A stretch of DNA of 39,481 nucleotides from an uncultured Acidobacteriota bacterium (lineage in GTDB: Bacteria > Acidobacteriota > Terriglobia > Bryobacterales > Bryobacteraceae). How positions within the stretch are numbered: the stretch's first letter is position 1; the number at the start of each line of letters is the position of its first letter. This document shows, in pieces, positions 26,655 to 34,208 of the stretch. Under the pieces are notes generated by a model. That model ran no database searches, was not told the origin of the DNA, and saw only the letters and a list, made by a program, of their open reading frames with translations. The stretch is taken from assembly GCA_902825945.1 (NCBI GenBank), contig CADECY010000021.1, positions 32,187 through 71,667 of the forward strand, written 5' to 3'. Made by a program: the position numbers and the translations under genes.

Positions 26655-27818
26655 TTATTTCGATGTTATCACGGCGGCGTAAAAGCCATCTCCCGGCTGC
26701 TCGCCCGGTGTGCGGCGCATTTCGCGAATCAGTTGGAAATGGCCGCACGTGTCTTCGAGCACCCGCGCCACCACGCCCTCGTTCTCTTCGGCTTCGAGCG
26801 AGCAGGTGGAATAAACCAGCCGTCCGCGCGGATCGAGAAGCGCGAGCGCATTCGTGAGAATGGCCGCCTGCCGCGCCACGTAGCGCGGCAGGTCTTCGGG
26901 TTGGACGCGCCAGCGGATCTCCGGGTTTCGCCGCAAGGTTCCGGTGCCGGAACAGGGCGCGTCCACCAGGATCCGGTCAAAGGGCGTGGAAAAAGGAAGG
27001 GGCTTCGCGGCATCGAGCACCACCTTGTCGCAGTTCATGGATGCGAGCGCCCTCAGGCGGGAGAAATAGAGGTCACATGCGGTGGCGAGGACGCCCGATT
27101 CGAGAGCCTGCGCGGTCTTTCCCCCGGGGGCGGCGCACAGATCGAGAAAGCGCATCCGTGGCTCGAGCCCCAGGAGCGGAACGACGGCCTGCGAGCCGAT
27201 GTCCTGAATCCGGAATCCGCCGGTTTCGTTGCCGAGCATCCGGTAGCAGCCCGGAATCTCCGTTGGTTCGAGATCTTTCCGCTCGGCGATCGGAGTCCGC
27301 GAGACCGGCACGCGAACGTAAGTTTCGGGCGGAATCAGCGACGCTGCTGCGATCCGCTCGGCGCGATCGCTTCCGAAGTCGCGCGTCCATTTGTCGAGCA
27401 GCCATTCCGGAAGGCAGAATCGCAACGCGCGCGAAGGCCATTCCACCGGCTTGCGATCCATCTTGCGCAGCACCGCGTTGACTAGGCCCGATGCCGAAGC
27501 CTTCTGTGCGAAACGCGTGAGTTGCACCGATTCGGTGACGGCGGCATGCGCGGGGATGCGGTCGAGGTATCGAAGCTGATAGATGCCGAGCCACAACGCG
27601 ATCCGGATTTCGATGTCGAACTTCTCGCGGCCCGAGTAGTGGCGAATGAGCCAATCGAGTTGCGAGCGGCGGCGGATGCAGCCTTGCACGAGTTCGATCG
27701 TGAGGGCGGCGTCGCGCGAATCGAGCGAAATCGTGCGAGCGTGGAGCAGGTCGCTCGAATGGGCGCCCTTCTCGACGAGCACGAGAATCTGGAAGGCGAG
27801 CTTACGCGCGGGAGACAA
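26655..27818 (-). CDS. rsmB: 16S rRNA (cytosine-967-C5)-methyltransferase
   Basis: RsmB methylates a 16S rRNA cytosine using SAM. The N-terminal NusB-like RNA-binding domain fills residues 1-125 (SRDAALTIELVQGCIRRRSQ, IALWLGIYQLRYLDRIPAHA, LVNAVLRKM). The catalytic domain has the SAM motif FLDLCAAPGGKTAQ (224-237), motif IV DAPCSGTGTLRRNPEIRW with Cys289, and motif VI VYSTCSLEAEENE with the catalytic nucleophile Cys339. The start is TTG, with a GGAG shortly upstream; no ATG is usable, since the first residues are needed for the NusB helix. At 387 residues it is shorter than E. coli RsmB (about 429), mainly in the linker. It diverges from the deacetylase-like gene with only 32 bases between start codons. 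Confidence 0.94.
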   Translation of the reverse strand: MSPARKLAFQILVLVEKGAHSSDLLHARTISLDSRDAALTIELVQGCIRRRSQLDWLIRHYSGREKFDIEIRIALWLGIYQLRYLDRIPAHAAVTESVQLTRFAQKASASGLVNAVLRKMDRKPVEWPSRALRFCLPEWLLDKWTRDFGSDRAERIAAASLIPPETYVRVPVSRTPIAERKDLEPTEIPGCYRMLGNETGGFRIQDIGSQAVVPLLGLEPRMRFLDLCAAPGGKTAQALESGVLATACDLYFSRLRALASMNCDKVVLDAAKPLPFSTPFDRILVDAPCSGTGTLRRNPEIRWRVQPEDLPRYVARQAAILTNALALLDPRGRLVYSTCSLEAEENEGVVARVLEDTCGHFQLIREMRRTPGEQPGDGFYAAVITSK

Positions 27819-27850
27819 CTCTCCAGCGTAGCGTGTGACATCATCTCAGG

Positions 27851-29218
27851 ATGCGGATCGTTTCGCTTCTTCTCGCGCTGGCGATGGTGGTGCCAGCCGC
27901 CGACATCTACTACCTGCTCTGGTTCGACACCGAGGATTGGGTGGAGCCGAGGTCCGATGATGCCGCGATGCGCATCGCGCTCGACCTCGAAAAGATGGGC
28001 GTCCGTGCCACGTTCAAGGTGGTGGGCGAAAAGGCCCGCGTGCTCGAACAGCGCGGCCGCGCCGATGTGATCCGCGCGCTCTCGCGGCACGACATCGGCT
28101 ATCACGCCGAGAATCACTCGATTCCGCCGCCGCCAGCGATGTACATGAAACATCTCGGCATGCTCGAAGGCGCGCAGGAGTTCGAACGGCGAGAAGGCCA
28201 GGGCGTGCGCGACATCGAGCGGATCTTCGGCGTGACGCCGAGTTGCTACGGACAGCCCGGATCTTCGTGGGGTCCGCAATCGACGATCGCGCTACGCAAT
28301 CTCGGCGTGCCGATGTATGTCGACGAAGGCACGCAGGTCGGGTTCGAAAACCAGCCCTTCTGGTTCGGTGGCATCCTGCACGTCTTCAAGCTCGAGCGAT
28401 TCAACATGCGCGCCGAACTCGAGGACGAGTCGAAGATCGCGCTCGCGACGGCGAAGTTCGACGCCGCGGTCACTGAACTCGAAAAGCGCGGCGGCGGAGC
28501 GATCCACACCTACTATCACCCAACGGAGTTCATCGCGACGGAATTCTGGGACGCTGTGAACTACTCGCACGGCCGCTATACGCCGCCAGCGGAAGCAAGG
28601 AGCCCGAACCTTCGGACGAAGGAATCGAGCGAGCGCGCCCACCGGATCCTGCTGAAGTTCATGGAGCATGTGAAATCGAAGCCCGGCGTGCGGATCGTGA
28701 CCGCGCGGCAATTGATGCAGATCTACGCGAGTCCGGTTGCGCCAGTGGATCGCGTTGCGGCCCGCGCGCAACTCCGGCGCTCGATCGATTCGATGGGCCC
28801 GCACTCGGCGGCGGACCTGCTGCTCGCGGTGCTCGGCATGACTCCGCGGTATGTCGACGGACCCACCCAACGCAAGGCCTCGCAGCTTGCCGGCAGCTCC
28901 ATCGCGCGCGAATTGTTCGAACGCGGCAAACGCGATGCGATCGGCTACATCGATCGCCACAAACGGCTGCCGTCGCATGTCTGGTTCGGTTCGCAGTTCC
29001 TGTCGCTGGCCGATCTTGCCGCGACGGCCGCGCACGACGATGGGGCCTCGGCCCAGGTCGCGGTGAAACGGGGCGAGCTTGCCTTCGAACGTCGCGTCGC
29101 CTCCGATCCGCGGGCCGCGTTCAGTTGGGCAATTCATCCGGAGACATTCGAAGCTCCGGAACTGCTCGAACTGGGGCGATTACAGGCGTGGACCTTGAAG
29201 CCCGCCCGGCTCCGCTAG
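27851..29218 (+). CDS. Secreted polysaccharide deacetylase-like (NodB-fold) enzyme
   Basis: NodB-fold enzymes remove acetyl groups from amino sugars using a metal held by Asp-His-His. The protein has a signal peptide (MRIVSLLLALAMVVPAAD). The first motif is WFDTEDW with Asp26 and Asp29, and the second is GYHAENHS with His85 and His89, equivalent to the HSxxH ligands. TYYHPTEFIA near residue 223 can serve as the later His motif, and GVRATFKVVGEKARVLEQRG is typical for the fold. The fold ends by about residue 295 (KPGVRIVTARQLMQIY). Another 160 residues (295-455) form a helical domain I do not recognise, with WFGSQFLSLADLAATAAHDD and a Trp-rich end. Total 455. It diverges from rsmB. Confidence 0.82.
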   Translation: MRIVSLLLALAMVVPAADIYYLLWFDTEDWVEPRSDDAAMRIALDLEKMGVRATFKVVGEKARVLEQRGRADVIRALSRHDIGYHAENHSIPPPPAMYMKHLGMLEGAQEFERREGQGVRDIERIFGVTPSCYGQPGSSWGPQSTIALRNLGVPMYVDEGTQVGFENQPFWFGGILHVFKLERFNMRAELEDESKIALATAKFDAAVTELEKRGGGAIHTYYHPTEFIATEFWDAVNYSHGRYTPPAEARSPNLRTKESSERAHRILLKFMEHVKSKPGVRIVTARQLMQIYASPVAPVDRVAARAQLRRSIDSMGPHSAADLLLAVLGMTPRYVDGPTQRKASQLAGSSIARELFERGKRDAIGYIDRHKRLPSHVWFGSQFLSLADLAATAAHDDGASAQVAVKRGELAFERRVASDPRAAFSWAIHPETFEAPELLELGRLQAWTLKPARLR

Positions 29219-29297
29219 CGCTCGATCGAATCGGCTCACGCGAACCGCGGCCGCTACTGAAAAGCGCACAGGCCGCGAAGGCGCGGCGCCAAGAGTG

Positions 29298-29352
29298 GAG
29301 GAACACGCCGTGGGCCGGGCGCCGTAGCGAGTCCGTTGTGCGCGTGTTCCTC
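29298..29352. repeat. 11-base inverted repeat around a 33-base loop
   Basis: GAGGAACACGC at 29298-29308 is the exact reverse complement of GCGTGTTCCTC at 29342-29352. It lies 80 bases after the deacetylase stop. No T-run follows on either strand, so it is not a standard intrinsic terminator. Confidence 0.75.
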
Positions 29353-29403
29353 AGAATCCGGCCTCGTCAATCTTCCGAAAATTCTTGCGCGAAACCCAAT
29401 CCG

Positions 29404-29466
29404 CTTGCCTGGTAGCGGCGTACCAGAGGCATAGCGAGACGGACCCGGACTCGTCCGGGCCGCTCA
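29404..29466 (+). promoter_or_regulatory. Structured 5' leader of the PEP-CTERM/DUF4331 operon
   Basis: Two tight hairpins lie in tandem shortly before the GTG at 29491. The first is CTGGTA (29409-29414), loop GCGGCG, TACCAG (29421-29426), extended by GCC/GGC across a GA bulge. The second is CCCGG (29444-29448), loop ACTCGT, CCGGG (29455-29459), flanked by GAG-A-CGG and CCGCTC that can also pair. The region is non-coding and is followed by a GGAG. It could be a cis-regulatory RNA; it matches no riboswitch consensus I know. Confidence 0.45.
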
Positions 29467-29490
29467 ATCTTCCACTCCGGAGTACGTTTC

Positions 29491-30180
29491 GTGACAAGAA
29501 AACTACTGCTTGCCTTCGGATTTGTCTGTCTCGGGGCCAGCGCCGCGCCTCTCTGCGTCTCTGGCACCTTGGCCGATTACCTGGCTCTGCCCGGCCCTTG
29601 CACCGCTGGCTTGGCCGATTTTTCCAACTTCACCGCATCGGTATCCCCGCTGGCCACGCAAATCGCGGCCACCTCGATCCAGGTCGACCCGGTGGTCATG
29701 GGACAGGAAGCCGGATTCCGTTTCACCTTTACCACCGTGGCAAACGCCGGTCAGATCCTCGGAGCCCTTATCGGATTCAACGTTGCCTCGGCCAGTTCCG
29801 GTTCGATCGAACTCCTCGGCTCATCGGTAACCCCCGATGGCGTCAATACGGGAGTGCTGAACCTGTGCGCGGGTGGCGCCTACATTGCCTCCGTGTGCAC
29901 GGGTGGCATCGAGTCGTTTGCCATCGCGGCGGATGACGGGATCAGCCCGGCCTTGCTGTCTCTGGTCGCGCTGAACTCGTTCGGCCCCGTGGATGTTCTC
30001 GCCGACATCGTCATCGATGGCGGTATCGGCGGAACCTCGTCTCTGACCGGCGCGACCGTCAAGTTCAACGCCACGCCCGAACCAGCCACTTGGACGGTTT
30101 TGAGTGGCCTCGTCATTCTCGCGGCGCGCCAATGGCGCTCTCGCAATCGCAATTCTTCCACCTCTCAGGAGCTGAAATGA
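29491..30180 (+). CDS. PEP-CTERM sorted secreted protein
   Basis: The 229-residue protein has a signal peptide (MTRKLLLAFGFVCLGASA) and a C-terminal exosortase signal: TPEPATWTVL, a hydrophobic helix (SGLVILAA) and a basic tail RQWRSRNRNSS. Such proteins are cut after the PEP motif and released or surface-anchored by EpsH-type exosortase; none is encoded in this window. The middle is beta-rich, with VDPVVMGQEAGFRFTFTTV, ILGALIGFNVASASSGSIEL and VDVLADIVIDGGIGGTSSL, and four Cys that may form two disulfides. The domain is not one I recognise. Start GTG with GGAG about nine bases upstream, preceded by a structured leader. The stop overlaps the DUF4331 ATG (ATGA), and the DUF4331 ribosome binding site lies inside this coding region. 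Confidence 0.85.
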   Translation: MTRKLLLAFGFVCLGASAAPLCVSGTLADYLALPGPCTAGLADFSNFTASVSPLATQIAATSIQVDPVVMGQEAGFRFTFTTVANAGQILGALIGFNVASASSGSIELLGSSVTPDGVNTGVLNLCAGGAYIASVCTGGIESFAIAADDGISPALLSLVALNSFGPVDVLADIVIDGGIGGTSSLTGATVKFNATPEPATWTVLSGLVILAARQWRSRNRNSSTSQELK

Positions 30181-31724
30181 AGTACTCGACTCGAAGTCTC
30201 GCCGCCGTCCTCGCGGCGGGACTCACTCTCTTCGCCCCGGCGCCTTCTCTAGCGGCCAACCACCGCGAAGCGCCCATCACCTCGCTCGATCACAAGGCCG
30301 ACATCACCGACTTTTACATGTTCCGCAGCTACGAATCTGGACACACGGACAAGATCACGATGATCCTGTGCGTGGATCCGCTGCTCGAGCCCGCCAACGG
30401 ACCGAACTACTTCCCGTTCGATCCCGAGATCCTGTACGAGATCAAGATCGACAACAACAACAACGCGGCCGAGGATATCGTCTTCCAGTTCCGCTTCTCG
30501 ACCGAACAGCGGCTGCCGAACCTGTTCCAGGTCTTCGCGGGGGCTGGTGCGGGTATCAACGCTCCGGCGAACTCGCCAGCGCCGGTGCCGCCCGGCACGC
30601 CGATCGTGCCTCCGCAGATCAACTCGTTCACCAGCCCCGGACTCGGACAGCGCCAAAGCTACACCGTCACGATGATCAAGAACGGCGTGGCCACCAACAT
30701 TACCAATGGCGCGCCGTTCTATGCGGTGCCCGCGAATCCCGGCCCGCGCACGATCGACTACAACGCGCTGTTCAACGCCGGCATCTACTCCGCGCCGAAC
30801 GGCATCCGCGTTTTCGCGGGTACCACGGATGATGCTTTCTGGATCGATCTCGGCGGTGCGTTCGACACCCTGAACACTCACAAGTTCCCGGTGCTGTCGA
30901 ACGCCGAGGACGCTTCGTTGATCAACTACGCGGCCGACACCGTTTCCGGCTACGCGGTGAACACGATCGCGATCGAAGTTCCGGTCTCGGCCCTCACTCG
31001 CACGAGCACGATCGAGCCCGCGACCTCTGCTGCTGCAACGATCGGTGGCTGGGGAACGACATCGCGTCCTCGCCTCACCGTCCGCCGGGCGCCGTTGAGC
31101 GCTCAGAGTTCCGGTGGCTGGAGCCAGGTGCAGCGCATGGGGAATCCGCTGATCAATGAGTTGATCATCGGCACCGGATTCAAAGACCGCTTCAGCATGG
31201 ATCAACCGAAGAACGATGCTCAATTTGCCAACTTCTTCCTCGATCCGACGCTGGCGCGCGTTGTCAACGCCGCGTTCGGCGGGGCCGTTCCGATTCCCAC
31301 GCCTCCGCGCGTGGATCTGCTGCCGCTCGTCACCTACGCGCCTCCGATCGCCGCGGCCGGAACGCCCGCGGGCCCGGTGGCCGACATCCTGCGGCTCAAC
31401 ACCGGTGTCACGCCCACCGCTCCGGCGTCGGCCAGCCGGCTCGGACTGCTCGGTGGAGACGGCGCCGGATTCCCGAATGGACGCCGCTTGTTCGACGATG
31501 TGACCGACATCTCGTTGCGTGCCGTCGCTGGCGTGCTGGCCGGAGCGCCGTTCAACAACAACGGCCTCAACAACCGGCTGGGCGATGGCGTCAATGTGAA
31601 CGATGCAGCTTACCGCACGTCGTTCCCGTACGTCGCCAACGCTCCGAGCGGACGCGACCGCCGCCACATCGATCCGGGCGAAGCGGGTTGCACCGCTGGC
31701 GCCGGCGCCGCCTGCTTGCCGTAG
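30177..31724 (+). CDS. Secreted DUF4331 family protein
   Basis: The 515-residue protein starts MKYSTRSLAAVLAAGLTLFA with signal cleavage before ANHREAP. The family hallmark near the mature N terminus is clear: ANHREAPITSLDHKADITDF followed by YMFRSYESGHTDKITMI. Further family segments are FDPEILYEIKIDNNNNA, EDIVFQFRF, VFAGTTDDAFWIDLGGAFDT, YAVNTIAIEVPVSALT and a late MGNPLINELIIGTGFKDRFS. The biochemical role of the family is unknown to me; members are secreted and often sit with TPR proteins in soil bacteria. AGGAG at 30167-30171, five bases before the ATG, decides the start over an upstream in-frame start at 30090. The four-base overlap with the PEP-CTERM gene implies translational coupling. 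The C terminus holds a Cys pair. Confidence 0.9.
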   Translation: MKYSTRSLAAVLAAGLTLFAPAPSLAANHREAPITSLDHKADITDFYMFRSYESGHTDKITMILCVDPLLEPANGPNYFPFDPEILYEIKIDNNNNAAEDIVFQFRFSTEQRLPNLFQVFAGAGAGINAPANSPAPVPPGTPIVPPQINSFTSPGLGQRQSYTVTMIKNGVATNITNGAPFYAVPANPGPRTIDYNALFNAGIYSAPNGIRVFAGTTDDAFWIDLGGAFDTLNTHKFPVLSNAEDASLINYAADTVSGYAVNTIAIEVPVSALTRTSTIEPATSAAATIGGWGTTSRPRLTVRRAPLSAQSSGGWSQVQRMGNPLINELIIGTGFKDRFSMDQPKNDAQFANFFLDPTLARVVNAAFGGAVPIPTPPRVDLLPLVTYAPPIAAAGTPAGPVADILRLNTGVTPTAPASASRLGLLGGDGAGFPNGRRLFDDVTDISLRAVAGVLAGAPFNNNGLNNRLGDGVNVNDAAYRTSFPYVANAPSGRDRRHIDPGEAGCTAGAGAACLP

Positions 31725-31736
31725 GGGAGTGAAGAT

Positions 31737-31768
31737 CCGGGCCGCCGCCCTCGTTCGCGGCGGTCCGG
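31737..31768. terminator. Strong 12-bp hairpin between the DUF4331 and TPR genes
   Basis: The arm at 31737-31748 (CCGGGCCGCCGC) pairs with 31757-31768 (GCGGCGGTCCGG) with one G-U pair, around an eight-base loop. It begins 12 bases after the DUF4331 stop and ends five bases before the TPR ribosome binding site. No U-tract follows, so partial termination, RNA processing or 3'-end protection are alternatives to full termination. Confidence 0.55.
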
Positions 31769-31786
31769 AACTCGAGGAGACGAAAA

Positions 31787-32326
31787 ATGATTGGACATCG
31801 ATGGGTACTGACCGTGATCGCTTGCGCGATTCCGGCACTCGCGGCGGAGGATGAAGCCGCCGCGAAGATTCGCCAGTTGATGACAGCGGGCAAGATCGAA
31901 GCCGCGCGAGACGCGGCGAAGAAGCTCGTCGCCCAACGGCCAGACGAGGTGTCGAACCACGGTCTGCTCGCGGAGACTCAGATGGCACTGCATGATTTCG
32001 AAGGCGCCGAGAAATCCATTCAATGGATGCTCGACCTCCGGCGGGCCGACCCTTATGGACTGGAGCTCGCGGGCCGCTTCCGCCACGCGACAGGTGACTC
32101 CGCCGGTGCGATCGAGATGTTCGAGGCAGCCTTCAAGCGTGTCCCCGCGGCCAATGTCGAAGCACGCGCGAGAGTCGCGGCGGACTACGCCGAAGCGCTG
32201 CGCGCGGCCGGGCAGATCGAGTTCGCGAAAGCAGCCGTGGCAACGGCGCTTCAACTCGCACCCGGACACAAAGCCGCTCTCACCGTCAGGGAGAAACTCG
32301 AAGCGAACAAGCCGCCGATCCCGTAG
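31787..32326 (+). CDS. Secreted tetratricopeptide-repeat protein
   Basis: The 179-residue protein has a signal peptide (MIGHRWVLTVIACAIPALA) followed by about four TPR-like helix pairs: KIRQLMTAGKIEAARDAAKK, ALHDFEGAEKSIQWML, ATGDSAGAIEMFEAAFKRVP and AAGQIEFAKAAVATALQLAP, ending with Pro-Pro-Ile-Pro. It is probably a periplasmic scaffold. GAGGAG at 31774-31779 lies seven bases before the ATG. It follows DUF4331 after a hairpin and precedes the SMP-30 gene by 11 bases. Confidence 0.88.
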   Translation: MIGHRWVLTVIACAIPALAAEDEAAAKIRQLMTAGKIEAARDAAKKLVAQRPDEVSNHGLLAETQMALHDFEGAEKSIQWMLDLRRADPYGLELAGRFRHATGDSAGAIEMFEAAFKRVPAANVEARARVAADYAEALRAAGQIEFAKAAVATALQLAPGHKAALTVREKLEANKPPIP

Positions 32327-32337
32327 ACTGAAAGGTC

Positions 32338-33246
32338 ATGGCTTGGCAATTCGAACTCATCTCGCCGCCCTACGGAGGCGTTAGCGAAGGTCCGGCGTGG
32401 GACGGCCGCGTGTTGTTGTTCACTGAAATCCAGCGCAGCCGCATCATGAAGTACGACCCCGCCTCGGGCGAACTTTCCGTGTGGCGCGAGAACACCAACT
32501 GTTGCAACGGCCTCAACTACGACAACCAGGGCCGGCTGTACGGCTGCGAAGGCGGCGCTACGGTGGACGCGCGTCGCATCGTACGCTACGAGCCTGATGG
32601 CGGCGTTACCGTGCTCTGCGACAATTTCGAGGGCAAGCGTTTCAATATCCCGAACGACCTCGCCATCGAACCCACTGGACACGTCTGGTTCACCGATCCC
32701 TGGTATGAGGGCGCGGCGGGCCCATGGTCGTTCGATCGCGGACCGATGGATCTCGATCACGAGTCCGTCTACCGGCTCGATCCGCGCGCGGATGGATCCT
32801 ATCGTGTCGCGCGGGTGACGTTCGACACCACGCGTCCGAACGGATTGCTGTTCTCGAAGGACTACAAGACGCTCTACGTCGCGCAGAGTGGACGCCGCGA
32901 GGACGAGAAGCGCCAACTGCGCGCCTATCCGGTGAACGCCGATCGATCGCTCGGCGCCGCGCGCGTGTTGCACGATTTCGGCGATCATCGCGGAATCGAC
33001 GGCATGGTGCTTGACTCGGAAGGCAACATCGTCGCGACAGCCGGCTGGGAGACAGGCGGCCCTGGCCCGATGATATACGTGTTCGCCCCGGATGGAACGG
33101 TGCTCGAACAGCATCCTGTGCCCGCCAAGCGCCCCACCAATTGCACGTTCACGGGTCCGAACCTCAGCACACTGTTCGTGACCACGACGGAAGGCCATCT
33201 GTTCCGCGCCGAGACGAATCGCCGCGGACATCTGCTGTTCCCCTGA
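32338..33246 (+). CDS. SMP-30/gluconolactonase family lactonase
   Basis: This is a six-bladed beta-propeller metalloenzyme that hydrolyses sugar or related lactones. The 302-residue chain is full length. Metal ligands are Glu17 in VSEGPAW, Asn168 in RPNGLLFS and Asp221 in GIDGMVLD; the substrate-side Asn106 in FNIPNDLAIE matches the human SMP-30 set E18/N103/N154/D204. Other family marks are VWFTDPWY and LDPRADGSYRV. No signal peptide, so cytoplasmic unless exported unconventionally, in contrast to its secreted neighbours. AAAGG lies just before the ATG. The TGA stop shares its A with the ATG of the next gene (TGATG), so the two are coupled. Confidence 0.92.
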   Translation: MAWQFELISPPYGGVSEGPAWDGRVLLFTEIQRSRIMKYDPASGELSVWRENTNCCNGLNYDNQGRLYGCEGGATVDARRIVRYEPDGGVTVLCDNFEGKRFNIPNDLAIEPTGHVWFTDPWYEGAAGPWSFDRGPMDLDHESVYRLDPRADGSYRVARVTFDTTRPNGLLFSKDYKTLYVAQSGRREDEKRQLRAYPVNADRSLGAARVLHDFGDHRGIDGMVLDSEGNIVATAGWETGGPGPMIYVFAPDGTVLEQHPVPAKRPTNCTFTGPNLSTLFVTTTEGHLFRAETNRRGHLLFP

Positions 33247-34208
33247 TGCGCTGGCTCGCGTTCGCCGCCGCGTTGGTTCTCGTGGCGCAGGACCCGGACG
33301 CCGAATTCCGGCGCGGGCTCCTGTTGCTCAAGAACAAGCAGAACCGCGAGGCGATCGAGGTGCTTTCGAACGCATCTCGGATTGCACCCGCGAATCCGTT
33401 CGTGTGGCTCGGGCTGGCGGAGGCTCAGCTTCGCGAACGTGATCGTGCAGCGGCGATCGAGAGCGCACGCAAAGCCGAGTCTCAGGCGGGTTCACTCGCG
33501 CCCGCATGGAAAGGGCTCGCGGACCTGCTTGCTCGCGCGGGTGACAGCGCCGGACAACTTCGCGCGATCGACGCGTTGATGCTGCTGTCATCGCCAGATC
33601 GGGCGCTCGCGACAAGGCACGCCGCGCTACTGCTCGATCTGCGCCAATCGGTACGCGCGCTGGCCGCGGCGGACTCAGCGCTCGCGAAGTTCGCTGGTGA
33701 CGCGGAACTGTTGCGCCTGCGCGGGCTCGCTCTGTATGGGTTGGGCCGAAAGCAGGAAGCGCTCGATTCGTTCCTCGCCGCGATGGATGCGGCACCGGAC
33801 GAGGAAGCCGCGCATGCCTCGGCCGAGACGTTGATCGCCGATGCGGGCGAGAAGTTACCCGCGCTCACCGCGCGCTATCGCCGCCTTCAACAGAGCCACC
33901 CAACCAGGCCCATTCCCGCCTATCTGTTATCGCTTGTGACCGAAGCACCGGTGGAGAAGGAGCGATTGCTGCGAGCCGCCATCGCCGCCGACAAGCGCTT
34001 CTGGCCAGCCTGGTTCGAACTCTCGAAAGTCGTGGCCATGACGGACGCCCGGAAGGAAGCGCTTGAAACCACGATCGCGATCGCGCCAAATCACGAAGGC
34101 GCGCACTTTGCTCTCGCACAGCTCTATCTCGAACTCGGAGACCGCGTCCGTGCGCGCAAGCATCGCGAAGAGCATCACCGCCTGCGCAGCGCTTCAGCGG
34201 CTCGTTGA
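33246..34208 (+). CDS. Secreted TPR protein
   Basis: The 320-residue protein starts MRWLAFAAALVLVAQDPDAE, a short signal peptide, then seven or so TPR-like units: RRGLLLLKNKQNREAIEVLS, WLGLAEAQLRERDRAAAIES, WKGLADLLARAGDSAGQLRA, LLRLRGLALYGLGRKQEALD and later PAWFELSKVVAMTDARKEAL and FALAQLYLELGDRVRARKHR. The ATG overlaps the SMP-30 stop (TGATG), which is preferred over a longer in-frame start at 33141 lying inside that gene. The 3' end overlaps the convergent CRTAC1 gene by 15 bases. TPR plus FG-GAP/ASPIC-UnbV pairs recur in Acidobacteria and Planctomycetes, so the two may work together at the envelope despite opposite strands. Confidence 0.87.
   Translation: MRWLAFAAALVLVAQDPDAEFRRGLLLLKNKQNREAIEVLSNASRIAPANPFVWLGLAEAQLRERDRAAAIESARKAESQAGSLAPAWKGLADLLARAGDSAGQLRAIDALMLLSSPDRALATRHAALLLDLRQSVRALAAADSALAKFAGDAELLRLRGLALYGLGRKQEALDSFLAAMDAAPDEEAAHASAETLIADAGEKLPALTARYRRLQQSHPTRPIPAYLLSLVTEAPVEKERLLRAAIAADKRFWPAWFELSKVVAMTDARKEALETTIAIAPNHEGAHFALAQLYLELGDRVRARKHREEHHRLRSASAAR

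Noticed and set aside
29298..29352. Inverted repeat read as an intrinsic terminator of the deacetylase gene
   Set aside because: The loop is 33 bases and no T-run follows on either strand. It is kept as an inverted repeat only.
30249..31988. A 579-codon minus-strand frame
   Set aside because: It is antisense to DUF4331; the plus-strand product has a signal peptide and the family N-terminal motif.
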